DNA of 64,000 bases from WLMZ01 sp037139095. GTDB lineage: Bacteria > Actinomycetota > Acidimicrobiia > Acidimicrobiales > Ilumatobacteraceae. Positions within the stretch are counted from its first letter, which is position 1. Each line of letters opens with the position of its first letter. The notes under the pieces are model-generated. The model saw only the letters and a list, made by a program, of their open reading frames with translations. It was not told the origin of the DNA and did no database searches. The stretch lies in NCBI GenBank assembly GCA_037139095.1, contig JBAXHD010000010.1:9171-73170 (forward strand), read 5' to 3'. Both the position numbers and the translations under genes were made by a program. Of the stretch, positions 26,650 through 37,509 are shown one piece after another.

Positions 26650-28790
26650 TCAATCGGCATTGGCGACGCGCGATTCTGTTCATCACGGTCTTCATCGTTG
26701 GCGCGTTCGTTGTTGCCGCGTTCTTCGATAACGAGTTTCGGTCTCGCAGTTGGGACCCTCAACAAATGCGCGACTATGTCGAGCGAACCATTCACTTCGG
26801 TGGCACGTTCTACGAGAACGGTCTGCTGAACAAGGGGCCGCTCGAGCCTGTGGTGTATCGATTGGCGGCGGCGCTCACATCGTGGGAGGGCTTCTGGTAC
26901 GCGATCTCGTTCTTCATTTTGATCGTCAGCGGCCTGATCGCTTGGGCTGCCAGTCGCGCTGCTCAAGTTGTCGGTGGTCATCGGTTGCTCGGGGCAGCGC
27001 TGGGCATCGGTGTGTTCTTTCATTTCACGTTGGGCAAAGCCGATTACGCCGGCGTTCTGTACAGCCGCAACATGATTGTCGGGTTGTTCGCTGCTGCGTG
27101 GCTCGTGGCCTTATCGCCAAAAGCGTGGGCACCTCAGCGTGCGTGGCAGTCATCGATCGTCATCGGCGTGCTGCTCGGCTTAGCAACCCAAACACTGCTG
27201 GTCTGTGCGATTGCGGCCGCAGCGGTTGGCTACGTCGCGTGGTCAGAAATCAACGACATTTTCGACGACGCGCTATATCGCAAGTGTCGCCGCACGCTCA
27301 TCGTCACGCCCGTGGCGGTGACCTTGTCAGCGCCGTTCTACTACATCGCGCGCGGGCGATTCGATGAGTTCTGGAGCGGATGGTGGACCTACGCGCTGTA
27401 TCAAAACAGCGGCACGGGTCGCAGCCTCGCCAACCAACTCGCCTATGGGCGAGAAGTCATTTTGCGCTACTACCGCACATGGCCCGTGTCGCTCATCATC
27501 GTGGTCACCTTTGTCGTGATGACCATCGCTCTCTGGCGCACGCTCGAACGCCGCGAGCGGACCGTGCATGTGAGCATTTCGTTGTGGTTCATTGGTGCGT
27601 GGGTCGAACTGGTTCTCGGTCAGCGTTACTCGTCGCACTACTTCGCGATCTTGGCCGTGCCCACAGCATTGATGGCCGCTGTCGTTGTTGGACATATCTA
27701 CCGATTGGTTCAACGCGAGCGCGGCGACTTCCGTAGCGTTGTTGCTTGGCCCTTGATTGCAAGTGTTCTCACCGTGGCAGCGTGGGGTGGCCAACATCTC
27801 GACCTCGGCTTGCAGGCGGCCAGCAAGTTCACCAGTGTGCATCAAGCCGCAGCCGCGCGGGCCGCCAACACTCCGGGCAACGAGCGCACTGTGAGGGCCA
27901 CGCTCGATCTCGTGTCGAAGGCCGACGACCCATTGCTCGCTTGGACTGAGTTTCCATGGCCGTACCTCAACTTCCGTCGCGTGTCGGCCACACGCTTCAT
28001 TTGGAAGAGCTTCATGCTGGGCCAGATCTATTTCGGCCGCACGGGGCCGCAGTACGTGCTGCCCAAGACTTGGCAGTGGTTTGCTGACGACATGCGTGAA
28101 GCGAAGCCCGCAGCGTTCCTTGAAGAGACCGCATTGCCGCTCACCCCCGACACCCCGTTCGCTGATTACGTGGCAGCCAACTTCGACATCGCTTATGCCG
28201 GCCCCGACTACAAGATCTACTTGCGCCACGACCAGGCGGCTGCGGTGCTGCGCGGCGATCGAGGTCGTCTGGTCACTCCGTCTACTTCCTTTGGTACCGC
28301 TACAAAGTGGAAGGTTCAGGCTGGCGGGGCGTCGCTCGCTGTCGACTCAGGCAGCCCAGTAGAAGATGCACTGCAACTCAGTGCTTCGCTGTGCACGCGT
28401 ATCTCGGGTACCTATCTCGCCCAGCCAGGTGCGGGCGGTTCGTTCTTGTCGTTCAGGTTCGATAATCCTGCGACCACAACGGATCACATGCGCTTGAACA
28501 TTGTTGATTCACGGGCGATGTCGGGAAGCGACACCACGGTGTTCGAGTCGGTGCCGTTGAGTTCGGGTACTCCCGACGATGCAGAGTCTGAGGTGACAGA
28601 TCTCGCCCCGCACGACTTTGCGGTGGTTGTCGGCAGCGCGTCGGCCGCACTGGTGATCGACGGAGAGATTCGCGCCGCCGTTCGGCTCGACGGCGAAACG
28701 AACGTTTCGCTTGAGGTTCGCAACGGAGGAGTGTTGCTCAGCGACCTGCACGTTGGGTCACCGCCCCCAAACAGCGGGTGTGGTGGCTAG
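26646..28790 (+). CDS. large polytopic membrane protein with C-terminal extracytoplasmic domain
   Basis: A 714-residue protein starting at the ATG that overlaps the upstream stop. It has a membrane anchor at residues 9-27, then about ten hydrophobic segments to about residue 385, and a long soluble C-terminus (about 390-714) rich in beta-type sequence. [19 protein letters not shown] segment is typical of GT-C / PMT-like families near the last helices. It is probably involved in glycan transfer on the outside of the membrane; the specific role is unknown. It ends 71 bp before pyrR. Confidence 0.55.
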   Translation: MINRHWRRAILFITVFIVGAFVVAAFFDNEFRSRSWDPQQMRDYVERTIHFGGTFYENGLLNKGPLEPVVYRLAAALTSWEGFWYAISFFILIVSGLIAWAASRAAQVVGGHRLLGAALGIGVFFHFTLGKADYAGVLYSRNMIVGLFAAAWLVALSPKAWAPQRAWQSSIVIGVLLGLATQTLLVCAIAAAAVGYVAWSEINDIFDDALYRKCRRTLIVTPVAVTLSAPFYYIARGRFDEFWSGWWTYALYQNSGTGRSLANQLAYGREVILRYYRTWPVSLIIVVTFVVMTIALWRTLERRERTVHVSISLWFIGAWVELVLGQRYSSHYFAILAVPTALMAAVVVGHIYRLVQRERGDFRSVVAWPLIASVLTVAAWGGQHLDLGLQAASKFTSVHQAAAARAANTPGNERTVRATLDLVSKADDPLLAWTEFPWPYLNFRRVSATRFIWKSFMLGQIYFGRTGPQYVLPKTWQWFADDMREAKPAAFLEETALPLTPDTPFADYVAANFDIAYAGPDYKIYLRHDQAAAVLRGDRGRLVTPSTSFGTATKWKVQAGGASLAVDSGSPVEDALQLSASLCTRISGTYLAQPGAGGSFLSFRFDNPATTTDHMRLNIVDSRAMSGSDTTVFESVPLSSGTPDDAESEVTDLAPHDFAVVVGSASAALVIDGEIRAAVRLDGETNVSLEVRNGGVLLSDLHVGSPPPNSGCGG

Positions 28791-28825
28791 CCCGTTCGAC
28801 TGCTATGGTTCCGTCAGCCGTAAAA

Positions 28826-28853
28826 CGGGTCCAGAGAGGCCCGAACGGAGGAG
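28826..28853 (+). promoter_or_regulatory. PyrR-binding loop upstream of the pyrR ribosome-binding site
   Basis: CGGGTCCAGAGAGGCCCG (28826-28843) matches the PyrR RNA target: a stem with the conserved CCAGAGAGG loop. Four bases later comes GGAGGAG (28847-28853), the Shine-Dalgarno of pyrR. No terminator follows the loop, so control is probably by blocking translation, as reported for mycobacteria, rather than by attenuation. Confidence 0.85.
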
Positions 28854-28861
28854 AAAGCAAC

Positions 28862-29461
28862 ATGTCCGGTCATGACCTCAATTCAGATCACGTCGCCACG
28901 CCTCCTGTCGGAGGCGTTTTTCGTATCAAGGCTGAGGTTCTTGGAGCCGACGACATTCGCCGTGCGGTCACCCGAATCGCCCATGAGATACTCGAGCGCA
29001 ACAAGGGCCTTGACAACGTAGTGCTCGTTGGCTTGCAGCGCGGTGGGGTCTGGATCGCCCAGCTGTTGGCAGAGACAATCTCACGGGTCGAGCCGGGCAC
29101 CAACGTGCCGGTTGGCGCCGTCGATGTCTCGATGTATCGCGACGACATCGGGCTTCGCCCGGTAACCCCCGGATCTGTCACCGACATTCCGGTCGACCTT
29201 GATGGACGAGTGGTGGTGCTCGTCGACGACGTGTTGTTCACCGGTCGCACCGTTCGTGCCGCGCTCGACGCGCTCAACGAATACGGCCGGCCGCGCATGG
29301 TGCAACTTGCGGTGCTGATCGATCGCGGGCATCGCGAACTGCCGATTCGCCCCGACTTCGTTGGCAAGAACCTCCCGAGCAGCAGCGACGAAGACGTGCG
29401 AGTCACACCCGATGGCGTGGTCATCGGTCATCGCGAGACCACCGGCGAGGCGGCATCATGA
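28862..29461 (+). CDS. pyrR: bifunctional pyr operon regulator / uracil phosphoribosyltransferase
   Basis: A 199-residue PRPP-binding protein starting at the ATG 8 nt after [22 protein letters not shown] and the PRPP loop [21 protein letters not shown] are diagnostic; [13 protein letters not shown] is the usual C-terminal block. With UMP it binds the loop in its own leader and represses the operon. It is the first gene of pyrR-pyrB-pyrC-carA-carB-pyrD and overlaps pyrB by four bases. Confidence 0.97.
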   Translation: MSGHDLNSDHVATPPVGGVFRIKAEVLGADDIRRAVTRIAHEILERNKGLDNVVLVGLQRGGVWIAQLLAETISRVEPGTNVPVGAVDVSMYRDDIGLRPVTPGSVTDIPVDLDGRVVVLVDDVLFTGRTVRAALDALNEYGRPRMVQLAVLIDRGHRELPIRPDFVGKNLPSSSDEDVRVTPDGVVIGHRETTGEAAS

Positions 29462-30399
29462 AGCACCTCCGATCAATCGACGAACTCGGTGTCGCGGGCC
29501 TGCACCGTCTGCTCGACCTCAGCGACCATATGGCCGAGATCAATCGGCGTCCTGTGCCCAAGGTGCCAGCGCTGCGCGGCAAGACAGTTGTCAGCTTGTT
29601 CTTCGAAGACAGCACTCGTACCCGGCTCAGCTTTGAGACCGCAGCAAAGCGTCTGAGCGCCGACACGATGACCTTCAGCGTGAGCACCAGCAGCGTGAAC
29701 AAAGGCGAGAGCCTTCGCGACACCATCGAGACCGTCGCTGCAATGGGGGTCGATGCCTTCGTGGTGCGCCACAAGAGCAGCGGCGTGCCCTGGCAGATCA
29801 GCAACTGGACCGACGCTGCCGTGGTCAATGCCGGCGATGGCTGGCACGAACATCCCACCCAAGCCCTGCTCGATTGCTACACGGTTCGCACTGCACTCAA
29901 TCGGCCCGACGGGTTCAACGGGCTCCACATAGCAATCGTTGGCGATATCAAACACAGCCGCGTAGCGCGCAGCAATGTGTGGGCCTTTGCGGCACTTGGC
30001 GCACGCGTCACCTTGGTGGCGCCGCACACATTGCTGCCGCCGTCGCTCGAGGGTTGGCCAGTCGATGTCGCTCATCACATCGACGATGTGGTCGATCGTG
30101 TCGACGTGCTGTACATGTTGCGGATGCAGCGGGAGCGCATGCACGAAGCACTCGTTCCGAGCTTGCGCGAATACACATCTCGATTTGGTCTCACCCCCGA
30201 TCGTGCCGATCGTTTGCAAGCGCACGCCTTGGTGATGCATCCCGGTCCGATGAACCGTGGCGTCGAGATGGCGGTCGACCCTGCAGAGTTGCCTGGCTCG
30301 GTGATCACCCAACAGGTAACCAACGGCGTCAGCGTGCGTATGGCAGTTCTATTCGATCTTCTCGGTAGTGGTTCGGGATTGGCAGGGGAGGCGTCGTGA
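29458..30399 (+). CDS. pyrB: aspartate carbamoyltransferase catalytic subunit
   Basis: A 313-residue transcarbamylase joining carbamoyl phosphate and aspartate. The phosphate loop is [13 protein letters not shown] (about 45-57), the lysine loop [20 protein letters not shown] binds carbamoyl phosphate, and PGPMNRGVE closes the aspartate site. No regulatory PyrI is encoded nearby, as usual in actinobacteria. It overlaps both neighbours by four bases (ATGA, GTGA). Confidence 0.97.
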   Translation: MKHLRSIDELGVAGLHRLLDLSDHMAEINRRPVPKVPALRGKTVVSLFFEDSTRTRLSFETAAKRLSADTMTFSVSTSSVNKGESLRDTIETVAAMGVDAFVVRHKSSGVPWQISNWTDAAVVNAGDGWHEHPTQALLDCYTVRTALNRPDGFNGLHIAIVGDIKHSRVARSNVWAFAALGARVTLVAPHTLLPPSLEGWPVDVAHHIDDVVDRVDVLYMLRMQRERMHEALVPSLREYTSRFGLTPDRADRLQAHALVMHPGPMNRGVEMAVDPAELPGSVITQQVTNGVSVRMAVLFDLLGSGSGLAGEAS

Positions 30400-31688
30400 C
30401 CGACGTGAACAACACATCCGTCGTCATTAAGGGCGGCACAATTCTCGACCAGCGCGGCGAGCTCGTTGCCGATGTGCGCATCGAGGGTGGGGTCATCACC
30501 GAGGTTGGGTCGTCGCTCACCGGCGATCGTGTGCTCGACGCCAGTGGGTGCATGGTCAGCCCCGGCTTTGTCGATCTGCATGTGCACCTGCGCGAGCCCG
30601 GCCGTGAAGAGGCCGAGACTGTCGAAACCGGTTCACGAGCTGCGGCGCTTGGCGGCTTTACCGCTGTTGTTGCAATGCCCAACACCGAGCCGCCTCACGA
30701 CACTGTCGCCGTGGTGCAGATGGTGCGCCGCCTCGGCGAACAAGCCGGGTTGTGCGAAGTGCTACCTAGCGGATGCATCACCGTTGGTCGCGCTGGCGAA
30801 GTGCTGGCACCGATGGCCGAGCTCGCCGCTGCTGGGGTGCACATCTTCACCGACGACGGCACTGGCGTTCAGGATCCGTTGCTCATGCGCCGGGCGCTCG
30901 AGTACGCAAAGAGCCTTGGCATCCTTCTCGCCCAGCACTGCGAGGTCAGCCGGCTCACCGAAGGCGCCGTGATGCACGAGGGCGGCTGCTGTTCGCGGCT
31001 TGGCGTTCCAGGCTGGCCGTCGGTCGCCGAAGAGCTCATGGTCTTTCGCGACATCGAACTCTCGCGGCTCACCGGCGCACCAGTTCACTTTCTTCATCTC
31101 TCTACGGCGAAGAGTGTCGATCTGGTTCGGGCGGCGAAAGCCGAAGGGTTGCTCGTTACCGCCGAGGCGGCCCCGCATCACTTCACGCTCACCGACGAAC
31201 TGCTGTCGGGCTTCGACCCGATTTTCAAAGTGAACCCACCGTTGCGCGAACTCACCGACGTGATCGCCGTGCGGCAAGGTCTCGCCGACGGCACCATCGA
31301 TGCCATCGCCACCGATCACGCGCCGCATCCTCCAGAACTCAAAGAGATGCCGCTCGATCAAGCGCCTCCCGGCATGCTTGGGCTCGAAACGTCTCTTGCC
31401 CTGTCCATCAGCGAACTCGGCCTTCCGCTGCAACAGGTGGTTGGTTTGCTCTCATGGAAGCCAGCGGCAATTGCTGGAGTGGCTGATCGCCATGGGCGTG
31501 CGCTCGAGGTCGGAGCGCCAGCGAACATCACGGTCTTCGACCCAAATCTGGTCTGGACTGTCTCGTCGAGTGGGCTCGCGAGCAAGAGCCGCAATACCCC
31601 GTACGCAGGCCGTTCAGTGCGCGGCAAGGTGCGCCACACCGTGTTCGGTGGCAATCCGGTGGTTGTCGATGGACAGGCCCAACGATGA
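30396..31688 (+). CDS. pyrC: dihydroorotase
   Basis: A 430-residue class I dihydroorotase closing carbamoyl aspartate to dihydroorotate. HVHLREPGREEAE gives the first zinc histidines, FTDDGTGVQDP and QHCEVSRL follow, and IATDHAPHPPELKEMP holds the catalytic aspartate. GTG start overlapping pyrB. Its TGA (31686-31688) forms the first bases of an ArgR-type operator that serves carA, so the operon splits into two control units here. Confidence 0.97.
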   Translation: MTDVNNTSVVIKGGTILDQRGELVADVRIEGGVITEVGSSLTGDRVLDASGCMVSPGFVDLHVHLREPGREEAETVETGSRAAALGGFTAVVAMPNTEPPHDTVAVVQMVRRLGEQAGLCEVLPSGCITVGRAGEVLAPMAELAAAGVHIFTDDGTGVQDPLLMRRALEYAKSLGILLAQHCEVSRLTEGAVMHEGGCCSRLGVPGWPSVAEELMVFRDIELSRLTGAPVHFLHLSTAKSVDLVRAAKAEGLLVTAEAAPHHFTLTDELLSGFDPIFKVNPPLRELTDVIAVRQGLADGTIDAIATDHAPHPPELKEMPLDQAPPGMLGLETSLALSISELGLPLQQVVGLLSWKPAAIAGVADRHGRALEVGAPANITVFDPNLVWTVSSSGLASKSRNTPYAGRSVRGKVRHTVFGGNPVVVDGQAQR

Positions 31689-31719
31689 ATGAATATGCAA
31701 GCTGCTGTATGATTATGCA
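31686..31719 (+). promoter_or_regulatory. tandem ARG boxes overlapping a -10 element, carA promoter
   Basis: TGAATGAATATGCA (31686-31699) and TGTATGATTATGCA (31706-31719) are imperfect copies of the ArgR box TGCATnnnnATGCA, starting 20 bp apart. TATGAT within the second (31708-31713) is a near-perfect -10, nine bases before the carA ATG at 31723. No Shine-Dalgarno fits between, so a leaderless carA transcript is likely. The layout is the same as at argC (54818-54856). Confidence 0.8.
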
Positions 31720-31722
31720 AGG

Positions 31723-32895
31723 ATGGATATTGTGACGATTCAAGAAGCGGCTCTCGTGCTCTCCGACGGAAGTGTGTTTGAGGGCGAACTGATCGGCGCT
31801 GCGCCGGCGTCTGGCATTGCCAGCGGCGAAGTGGTGTTCAACACGGTGCTGTCCGGCTACCAAGAGGTGATCACCGACCCAAGCTATGCCGGCCAGATCA
31901 TCACCTTCACCTACCCACACATTGGCAACTACGGAGCATCCCTCGCCGACTTTGAGTCGCGTCGGTTGTTCTGCCGAGGTGTCATTGTTCGCGATCTCGC
32001 TCGGCGTGAGTCGAACTATCGCTCTGACGCTCATCTCGATGCGGTGCTCAAGCGCTACGGCGTCAGCGGCATAGCGGGTATCGACACCCGTCGTCTGACT
32101 CGGCTCTTGCGTGATTCAGGAGCGATGAGCGGCGCATTTGGTACGGCCGACGTCGCCTCACTTCGCGCGGCGGCTAACGCCGAACCTGGCACTGATGGTG
32201 TCGATCTCGTTTCGCAAGTCACAACGGCCGCTCCGTACACGGTTGGTTCGGGCGATCGTCGAATTGTCGCTTACGACTTCGGCATCAAATACTCCATCGT
32301 CGATTACCTCGCCACGCTCGGCACGGTCATCGTGGTGCCCGCTCATACCAGTGCCGAAGAGGTGCTCTCGTTGGCGCCGAGCGGTGTCTTCTTGTCGAAC
32401 GGGCCGGGCGATCCGTCAGTGCTCGACTACGCCGTCGACTCCATCCGCAACTTGGTTGGCCGAGTGCCGGTGTTCGGAATCTGCCTGGGTCATCAGTTGC
32501 TCAGCCGTGCGCTTGGCGGAACCACCTTCAAATTGCCGTTCGGTCATCACGGCGGCAACCATCCAGTGCGTCACGTTGCTAGCGGCAAGGTCGAGATCAC
32601 CAGTCAGAACCACAACTTCTGTGTCGATCCCGATTCGCTCGAGGGCATTGTCGACATCACTCACATCAACCTCAACGATCACACCAACGAAGGAATGTCA
32701 GTGCGTAATCAGGCTGCGTTCAGCGTGCAGTATCACCCCGAGGCTGGCCCCGGACCGCACGATGCGAGCTACTTGTTTGGCATGTTTGAAGACATGATGG
32801 ACGACCCCATTTCTTGGCGTGACCGCCCAATGGTGCGCCGGGCTACACCCACCCGAACGCCCGGACTCCCACAAGCTGAATTGGGCGTGGCCTGA
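31723..32895 (+). CDS. carA: carbamoyl-phosphate synthase small (glutaminase) subunit
   Basis: A 390-residue protein releasing ammonia from glutamine for CarB. The class I amidotransferase triad is seen: cysteine in GICLGHQLL, histidine and glutamate in [20 protein letters not shown] and the N-terminal [17 protein letters not shown] are standard. The ATG at 31723 follows tandem ARG boxes and lacks a Shine-Dalgarno. The stop overlaps the carB start as TGATG. Confidence 0.97.
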   Translation: MDIVTIQEAALVLSDGSVFEGELIGAAPASGIASGEVVFNTVLSGYQEVITDPSYAGQIITFTYPHIGNYGASLADFESRRLFCRGVIVRDLARRESNYRSDAHLDAVLKRYGVSGIAGIDTRRLTRLLRDSGAMSGAFGTADVASLRAAANAEPGTDGVDLVSQVTTAAPYTVGSGDRRIVAYDFGIKYSIVDYLATLGTVIVVPAHTSAEEVLSLAPSGVFLSNGPGDPSVLDYAVDSIRNLVGRVPVFGICLGHQLLSRALGGTTFKLPFGHHGGNHPVRHVASGKVEITSQNHNFCVDPDSLEGIVDITHINLNDHTNEGMSVRNQAAFSVQYHPEAGPGPHDASYLFGMFEDMMDDPISWRDRPMVRRATPTRTPGLPQAELGVA

Positions 32896-35800
32896 TGCCA
32901 AAGCGCACCGACATCCACAGCATTTTGATCATCGGCAGTGGCCCGATCGTTATCGGGCAAGCCTGCGAGTTCGACTACAGCGGTACTCAGGCATGCCGAG
33001 TGTTGCGCGAGGAGGGCTACCGAGTCATTCTCGCGAACTCGAATCCGGCCACCATCATGACCGACCCCGATTTTGCTGATGCCACCTATATCGAGCCGCT
33101 CACGCCCGAGGTCGTGGCGCGCATTATCGAGCGCGAGCGTCCCGACGCAGTGCTGCCAACGATGGGCGGTCAGACGGCTCTCAACATTGCAATGACCTTG
33201 TTTGAGCGCGGTCTCGTTGGCGTGCCGGGCACGCCCGAGCTCATCGGAGCAAACGCCGAGGCCATCTCCACCGCCGAAGACCGTGAGAAGTTTAAGAAGG
33301 CGATGATCGAGATTGGTCTCGATGTGCCCGCCAGCGGCATCGCTCACACCCTCGCCGAAGCCATCGAGGTGCTCAAGACCATCGGCCTTCCGTGCATCAT
33401 TCGACCGGCCTACATCCTTGGTGGTCGCGGCACGGGCATCGCATCAACGGTTGAAGAGTTCACGCACTTGGCCACCGAGGGCATTGCTTGCAGCCCCATC
33501 GGCGAGATTCTGGTCGAGACCAGCATCGCCGGCTGGAAGGAGTACGAACTCGAGGTCATGCGTGACCGCAATGACAACTGCGTCATCATCTGCTCTATCG
33601 AAAACTTCGATCCAATGGGTGTGCACACTGGCGACTCAATCACGGTGGCGCCAGCCCAAACGCTCAGCGATGTCGAGTATCAGCGCATGCGCGATGCGGC
33701 GTTTGCGTGTATTCGTCGTGTTGGTGTCGAGACTGGCGGATCCAACGTGCAGTTTGCGGTGAACCCGCTCAACGGCGATCAGGTCGTTATCGAGATGAAC
33801 CCACGCGTGTCGCGTTCATCGGCGTTGGCCTCGAAGGCAACTGGGTTCCCCATTGCCAAGATGGCAGCGAAGCTCGCCGTTGGGTACACGCTCGACGAGA
33901 TCCCCAATGACATCACCAAGATGACACCCGCCAGCTTCGAACCGAGCATCGACTACGTCGTCACCAAGATTCCGCGTTGGGCATTCGAGAAGCTGCCAGG
34001 CACCAGTGGTGTACTCGGCACACAGATGCAGAGCGTGGGCGAGGCAATGTCTATTGGTCGCACGTTCCCCGAGAGTTTGCAGAAGGGCCTTCGCTCGCTC
34101 GAGCAGGGCCGCATGGGGCTCAACTGCGACCCGGCCGAGCTGCAATATGCCGAGCTCTCAGATGAGACACTGCTCGCCGCAGTTGGCATTCCAACACCCG
34201 AACGCATCTTCCAGGTTGGCGAACTTCTTCGCCGCTCGATCTCTATCGAAACGATTCACGACGCGTGTCGCATCGATCCATGGTTTCTCGATCAGATGAG
34301 CATGATCATCGAAGAGCGCACGGTGCTGAACCAACGCGGATCCGCCGCGGTGCTCACCCGCGCCGAGTGGCGTCGCGCGAAGCGGCTTGGGTTTAGCGAC
34401 GCACAGTTGGCCTTCCTCTGGAACGAATCCGAAGCACACGTTCGCTCCACCCGTGAAGCTGCCGGCGTCGTGCCCACATACAAGACTGTCGATACGTGTG
34501 CCGCCGAGTTCGCTGCGCAGACCCCGTATCACTACAGCACCTACGAAGACGAAGACGAAGTGCGTCCGTCCACGAAGCCAAAGGTCATCATCTTGGGTTC
34601 GGGGCCCAACCGCATTGGTCAAGGCATCGAGTTCGACTACTGCTGTGTGCACGCGTCGTTCAGTCTGCGCGAGGCGGGCTTTGAGACCGTGATGGTCAAC
34701 TGCAACCCCGAGACTGTCAGTACTGATTACGACACCAGTGATCGTCTCTACTTCGAGCCGCTCACAAAGGAAGATGTGCTCAACGTCATCGCTGCCGAGA
34801 CTGCGGCAAGTGGGGGAGTCGCCCCCAAGGTCATCGTGTCTCTGGGCGGACAGACACCCTTGAAGCTTTCGGGCGAGTTGCCCGCCAGCATCATCGCCGG
34901 CACCTCACCAGCGTCTATCGACCTCGCCGAAGATCGCGAGAAGTGGGCGGCGCTGTGTCAGAGCCTCAACATTCCTCAGCCTCCGGGTGGCACCGCATTC
35001 GATCTCGAGCAGGCGCTGCAGATTGTCGACACGGTTGGCTTCCCAGTGCTCGTTCGCCCGAGTTATGTGCTTGGTGGCCGCGGCATGCAGATTGTGCATG
35101 ACCGAAACCATCTCGCTCGGGCGATGGCCGAGCTGTCTGGCTTTGGCAGCCTCGGCAAAGAGGGCGGACTCTCGTCTGAGCGCCCCGTGCTGGTCGATCG
35201 TTTCCTCGAGGATGCCACCGAAGTCGATGTCGACGCCGTGCGCGACCACACCGGCGAGGTCATCATCGGCGGCGTCATGGAGCACGTTGAAGAAGCCGGC
35301 ATTCACAGTGGCGACTCAGCATGCGCAATTCCTCCGCAGACATTGCCGGGCTGGGTCGTCGAAGTCATCGAGTCATACACGCGGGCCATCGCTGCTGCTC
35401 TCGATGTTCGCGGTCTCATCAACGTTCAGTTCGCTGTGCTCGGCACAACGGTGTACGTCATCGAAGCGAACCCTCGTGCGAGCCGCACTGTTCCATTCGT
35501 TGCCAAAGCCACCGGTGTGCCGTTGGCCAAGGTGGCCACGCGAGTCATGCTTGGCGCTTCGCTCGCCGACCTTCGCACCGAGGGCTTGCTGCTCGACCCC
35601 GTGAGCAACGGTCATGTCTGTGTGAAAGAGGCCGTGCTGCCGTTTAGCCGATTCCCTGATGTCGACACGGCCCTCGGACCCGAAATGCGATCCACCGGCG
35701 AGGTCATGGGTATCGACACCACGTTCGGCCGAGCGTTCTTCAAGGCCGAGCTCGCAGCAGGAACACTCTTGCCCACGTCGGGCACCGTGTTCTTGTCCCT

Positions 35801-36182
35801 GGCCGACGGAGACAAGCCTGCCGGCATTGTCGTTGCCACTCGGCTTCGTCAACTCGGCCTCGGCATCGCGGCCACGGTTGGTACTGCTGCGTACCTCGCG
35901 AAGTTTGGGATCACCGTCGATCAGGTGGTGGGCAAGGTCAGCGAAGGCGCTGCGGTCACCGCCGTCGACCTCATTTCCGACGGCAAAGTGAGCTTCGTCG
36001 TGAACACGCCGCAGGGTCGGGGCGGCCGCACCGATGGTGAACGCATTCGAAAGGCCGCAAACGTGCACCGAGTCAGCTCGGTCACCACCGTCGAAGCCGC
36101 TCTCGCCGCAATGCAAGGACTCTTCGAGCAGGCCGGTGAGCCACTCGAAGTTCGATCGCTTCAGGAATACCACGCCCGATGA
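32895..36182 (+). CDS. carB: carbamoyl-phosphate synthase large subunit
   Basis: A 1095-residue synthetase with two homologous ATP-grasp halves: the first begins [23 protein letters not shown], split here as [14 protein letters not shown] and [11 protein letters not shown], and the second at about 555-575 ([19 protein letters not shown]). [16 protein letters not shown] and [16 protein letters not shown] mark the equivalent sites. The C-terminal MGS-like domain (from about 945) would bind allosteric effectors. It makes carbamoyl phosphate for both pyrimidines and arginine. A short G5/C5 palindrome lies in its centre (34810-34826). Confidence 0.97.
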   Translation: MPKRTDIHSILIIGSGPIVIGQACEFDYSGTQACRVLREEGYRVILANSNPATIMTDPDFADATYIEPLTPEVVARIIERERPDAVLPTMGGQTALNIAMTLFERGLVGVPGTPELIGANAEAISTAEDREKFKKAMIEIGLDVPASGIAHTLAEAIEVLKTIGLPCIIRPAYILGGRGTGIASTVEEFTHLATEGIACSPIGEILVETSIAGWKEYELEVMRDRNDNCVIICSIENFDPMGVHTGDSITVAPAQTLSDVEYQRMRDAAFACIRRVGVETGGSNVQFAVNPLNGDQVVIEMNPRVSRSSALASKATGFPIAKMAAKLAVGYTLDEIPNDITKMTPASFEPSIDYVVTKIPRWAFEKLPGTSGVLGTQMQSVGEAMSIGRTFPESLQKGLRSLEQGRMGLNCDPAELQYAELSDETLLAAVGIPTPERIFQVGELLRRSISIETIHDACRIDPWFLDQMSMIIEERTVLNQRGSAAVLTRAEWRRAKRLGFSDAQLAFLWNESEAHVRSTREAAGVVPTYKTVDTCAAEFAAQTPYHYSTYEDEDEVRPSTKPKVIILGSGPNRIGQGIEFDYCCVHASFSLREAGFETVMVNCNPETVSTDYDTSDRLYFEPLTKEDVLNVIAAETAASGGVAPKVIVSLGGQTPLKLSGELPASIIAGTSPASIDLAEDREKWAALCQSLNIPQPPGGTAFDLEQALQIVDTVGFPVLVRPSYVLGGRGMQIVHDRNHLARAMAELSGFGSLGKEGGLSSERPVLVDRFLEDATEVDVDAVRDHTGEVIIGGVMEHVEEAGIHSGDSACAIPPQTLPGWVVEVIESYTRAIAAALDVRGLINVQFAVLGTTVYVIEANPRASRTVPFVAKATGVPLAKVATRVMLGASLADLRTEGLLLDPVSNGHVCVKEAVLPFSRFPDVDTALGPEMRSTGEVMGIDTTFGRAFFKAELAAGTLLPTSGTVFLSLADGDKPAGIVVATRLRQLGLGIAATVGTAAYLAKFGITVDQVVGKVSEGAAVTAVDLISDGKVSFVVNTPQGRGGRTDGERIRKAANVHRVSSVTTVEAALAAMQGLFEQAGEPLEVRSLQEYHAR

Positions 36183-37114
36183 GCGCGGCAACGCCTGCCT
36201 CCCAACCCGACATGTCCGTCATGGTTGGCTCGCTCGCGTTTGCCAATCCGATCATGACTGCATCGGGCACTTCGGGTCATGGCAGCGAGCTTGCGCCGTA
36301 TGGCGATCTGGCGCGTCTTGGTGCAGTAGTGGTGAAGTCGTTGGCGCCCTACGAGTGGGCGGGCAACCCTGCCCCACGCGTGCACCCCACACCTCAGGGC
36401 ATGATCAATGCCGTTGGGCTGCAAGGTGCTGGCGTGCAACGCTGGATACACGAAGAGCTCCCAGCCCTCGCGGCTACCGGAGCCAGGGTTGTGCTCAGTA
36501 TCTGGGGTCGCTCGGTAGCCGACTATGCCGCCGCTGCCGAACAGGTCGCTGCGATTGGTTCGGCCGTAGCGGCTGTCGAGGTCAACTTGTCGTGCCCCAA
36601 CCTCGAAGGGCGCCGCGGTATCTTCGCCCATGACCCTGCGCTCAGCGCCGAGGTCATGGCTGCTACTGCCGTGTGTGGTCGTCCGCGCTGGGGCAAGCTC
36701 AGTCCAAACACCGATCGACTCGTCGAAGTTGCCGCAGCGGTTCACGAGGCCGGGGCCGAAGCAGTCACACTGATCAACACCTTGCTCGGCATGGTCATCG
36801 ACCCGGTGACCCGGCGCCCAGCGTTAGGCAACGGTGGGGGTGGTTTGTCGGGGCGCGCCATTCATCCGATTGCCGTGCGAGCTGTGTACGACGTTCATGC
36901 TGCGTTGCCCACGTTGCCGATCATCGGAGTGGGCGGAGTCGCTAGTGGATGGGACGCAGCCGAACTCATGTTGGCCGGAGCATCAGCGGTGCAGGTGGGA
37001 ACGGCCACCTTTGCCGATCCGCGTGCTCCATGGAATGTGCTCGAGCAACTCCAGCTGTGGGCGGCCGGCGAGGGTATCACTACGCTTCGCCAACTCACCG
37101 GTGCTACCGGGTGA
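36179..37114 (+). CDS. pyrD: dihydroorotate dehydrogenase, class 1B-like catalytic subunit
   Basis: A 311-residue FMN TIM-barrel enzyme oxidising dihydroorotate to orotate. The start of the fold is [12 protein letters not shown], and NLSCPNLEG carries a cysteine as catalytic base, as in cytosolic class 1 enzymes rather than the serine of the membrane class 2. [23 protein letters not shown] and [12 protein letters not shown] match class 1B. Class 1B enzymes usually work with the flavin/FeS subunit PyrK, which is not in this operon. It overlaps carB by four bases. Confidence 0.92.
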   Translation: MSAATPASQPDMSVMVGSLAFANPIMTASGTSGHGSELAPYGDLARLGAVVVKSLAPYEWAGNPAPRVHPTPQGMINAVGLQGAGVQRWIHEELPALAATGARVVLSIWGRSVADYAAAAEQVAAIGSAVAAVEVNLSCPNLEGRRGIFAHDPALSAEVMAATAVCGRPRWGKLSPNTDRLVEVAAAVHEAGAEAVTLINTLLGMVIDPVTRRPALGNGGGGLSGRAIHPIAVRAVYDVHAALPTLPIIGVGGVASGWDAAELMLAGASAVQVGTATFADPRAPWNVLEQLQLWAAGEGITTLRQLTGATG

Positions 37115-37181
37115 CTTCTGTCGTCGTTTGCGGTCGCAGGGAATGGCAGATAGCGAGGTGCTCGCGGGCTAGAGTTCGCAC

Positions 37182-37493
37182 ATGGCTACTCCTCCCGTAC
37201 TCACCCCTGAACAGCGTGCAAACGCACTAGCGAAGGCCGCAGAGGCCCGTGCCGCTCGTGCCGAACTGAAGACTCAGCTCAAGCTTGGCTCGGTCACTCT
37301 TGCCGAAGCGTTGGCGTCCACCAGCAGCACTGTCGGCAAGCTCAAGGTCGTCTCGATGCTTGAATCGCTCCCAGGCGTCGGCAAGGTCAAAGCTCGCAAG
37401 GTCATGACCGAAATCGGCATTGCCGACAATCGTCGGGTCCAGGGCCTCGGCACCCAGCAGAAGCAGGCCTTGCTGGACCAGCTCGGCAAGTAA
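37182..37493 (+). CDS. mihF: integration host factor, actinobacterial type (mIHF)
   Basis: A 103-residue nucleoid protein with a basic, Ala-rich N-terminal helix and a helix-two-turns-helix core: KLKVVSMLESLPGVGKVKARKVMTEIGI. in two parts, VVSMLESLPGVGKVKA and RKVMTEIGIADNRRV. It is confined to actinobacteria and classically lies between the pyrimidine genes and gmk, as here. TAGAGT (37170-37175) is 6 nt before the ATG, so a leaderless transcript is possible. It binds and bends DNA. Confidence 0.96.
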   Translation: MATPPVLTPEQRANALAKAAEARAARAELKTQLKLGSVTLAEALASTSSTVGKLKVVSMLESLPGVGKVKARKVMTEIGIADNRRVQGLGTQQKQALLDQLGK

Positions 37494-37509
37494 TGCTGCA
37501 GCGGTGCTC

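Noticed and set aside
27327..28229. 300-codon minus-strand frame opposite the second membrane protein
   Set aside because: No family features; the plus frame has the membrane topology and is coupled to its upstream gene.
34810..34826. G5/C5 palindrome inside carB as a mobile or regulatory repeat
   Set aside because: It encodes part of the protein without disturbing the frame and has no partner copy nearby; kept only as a remark.
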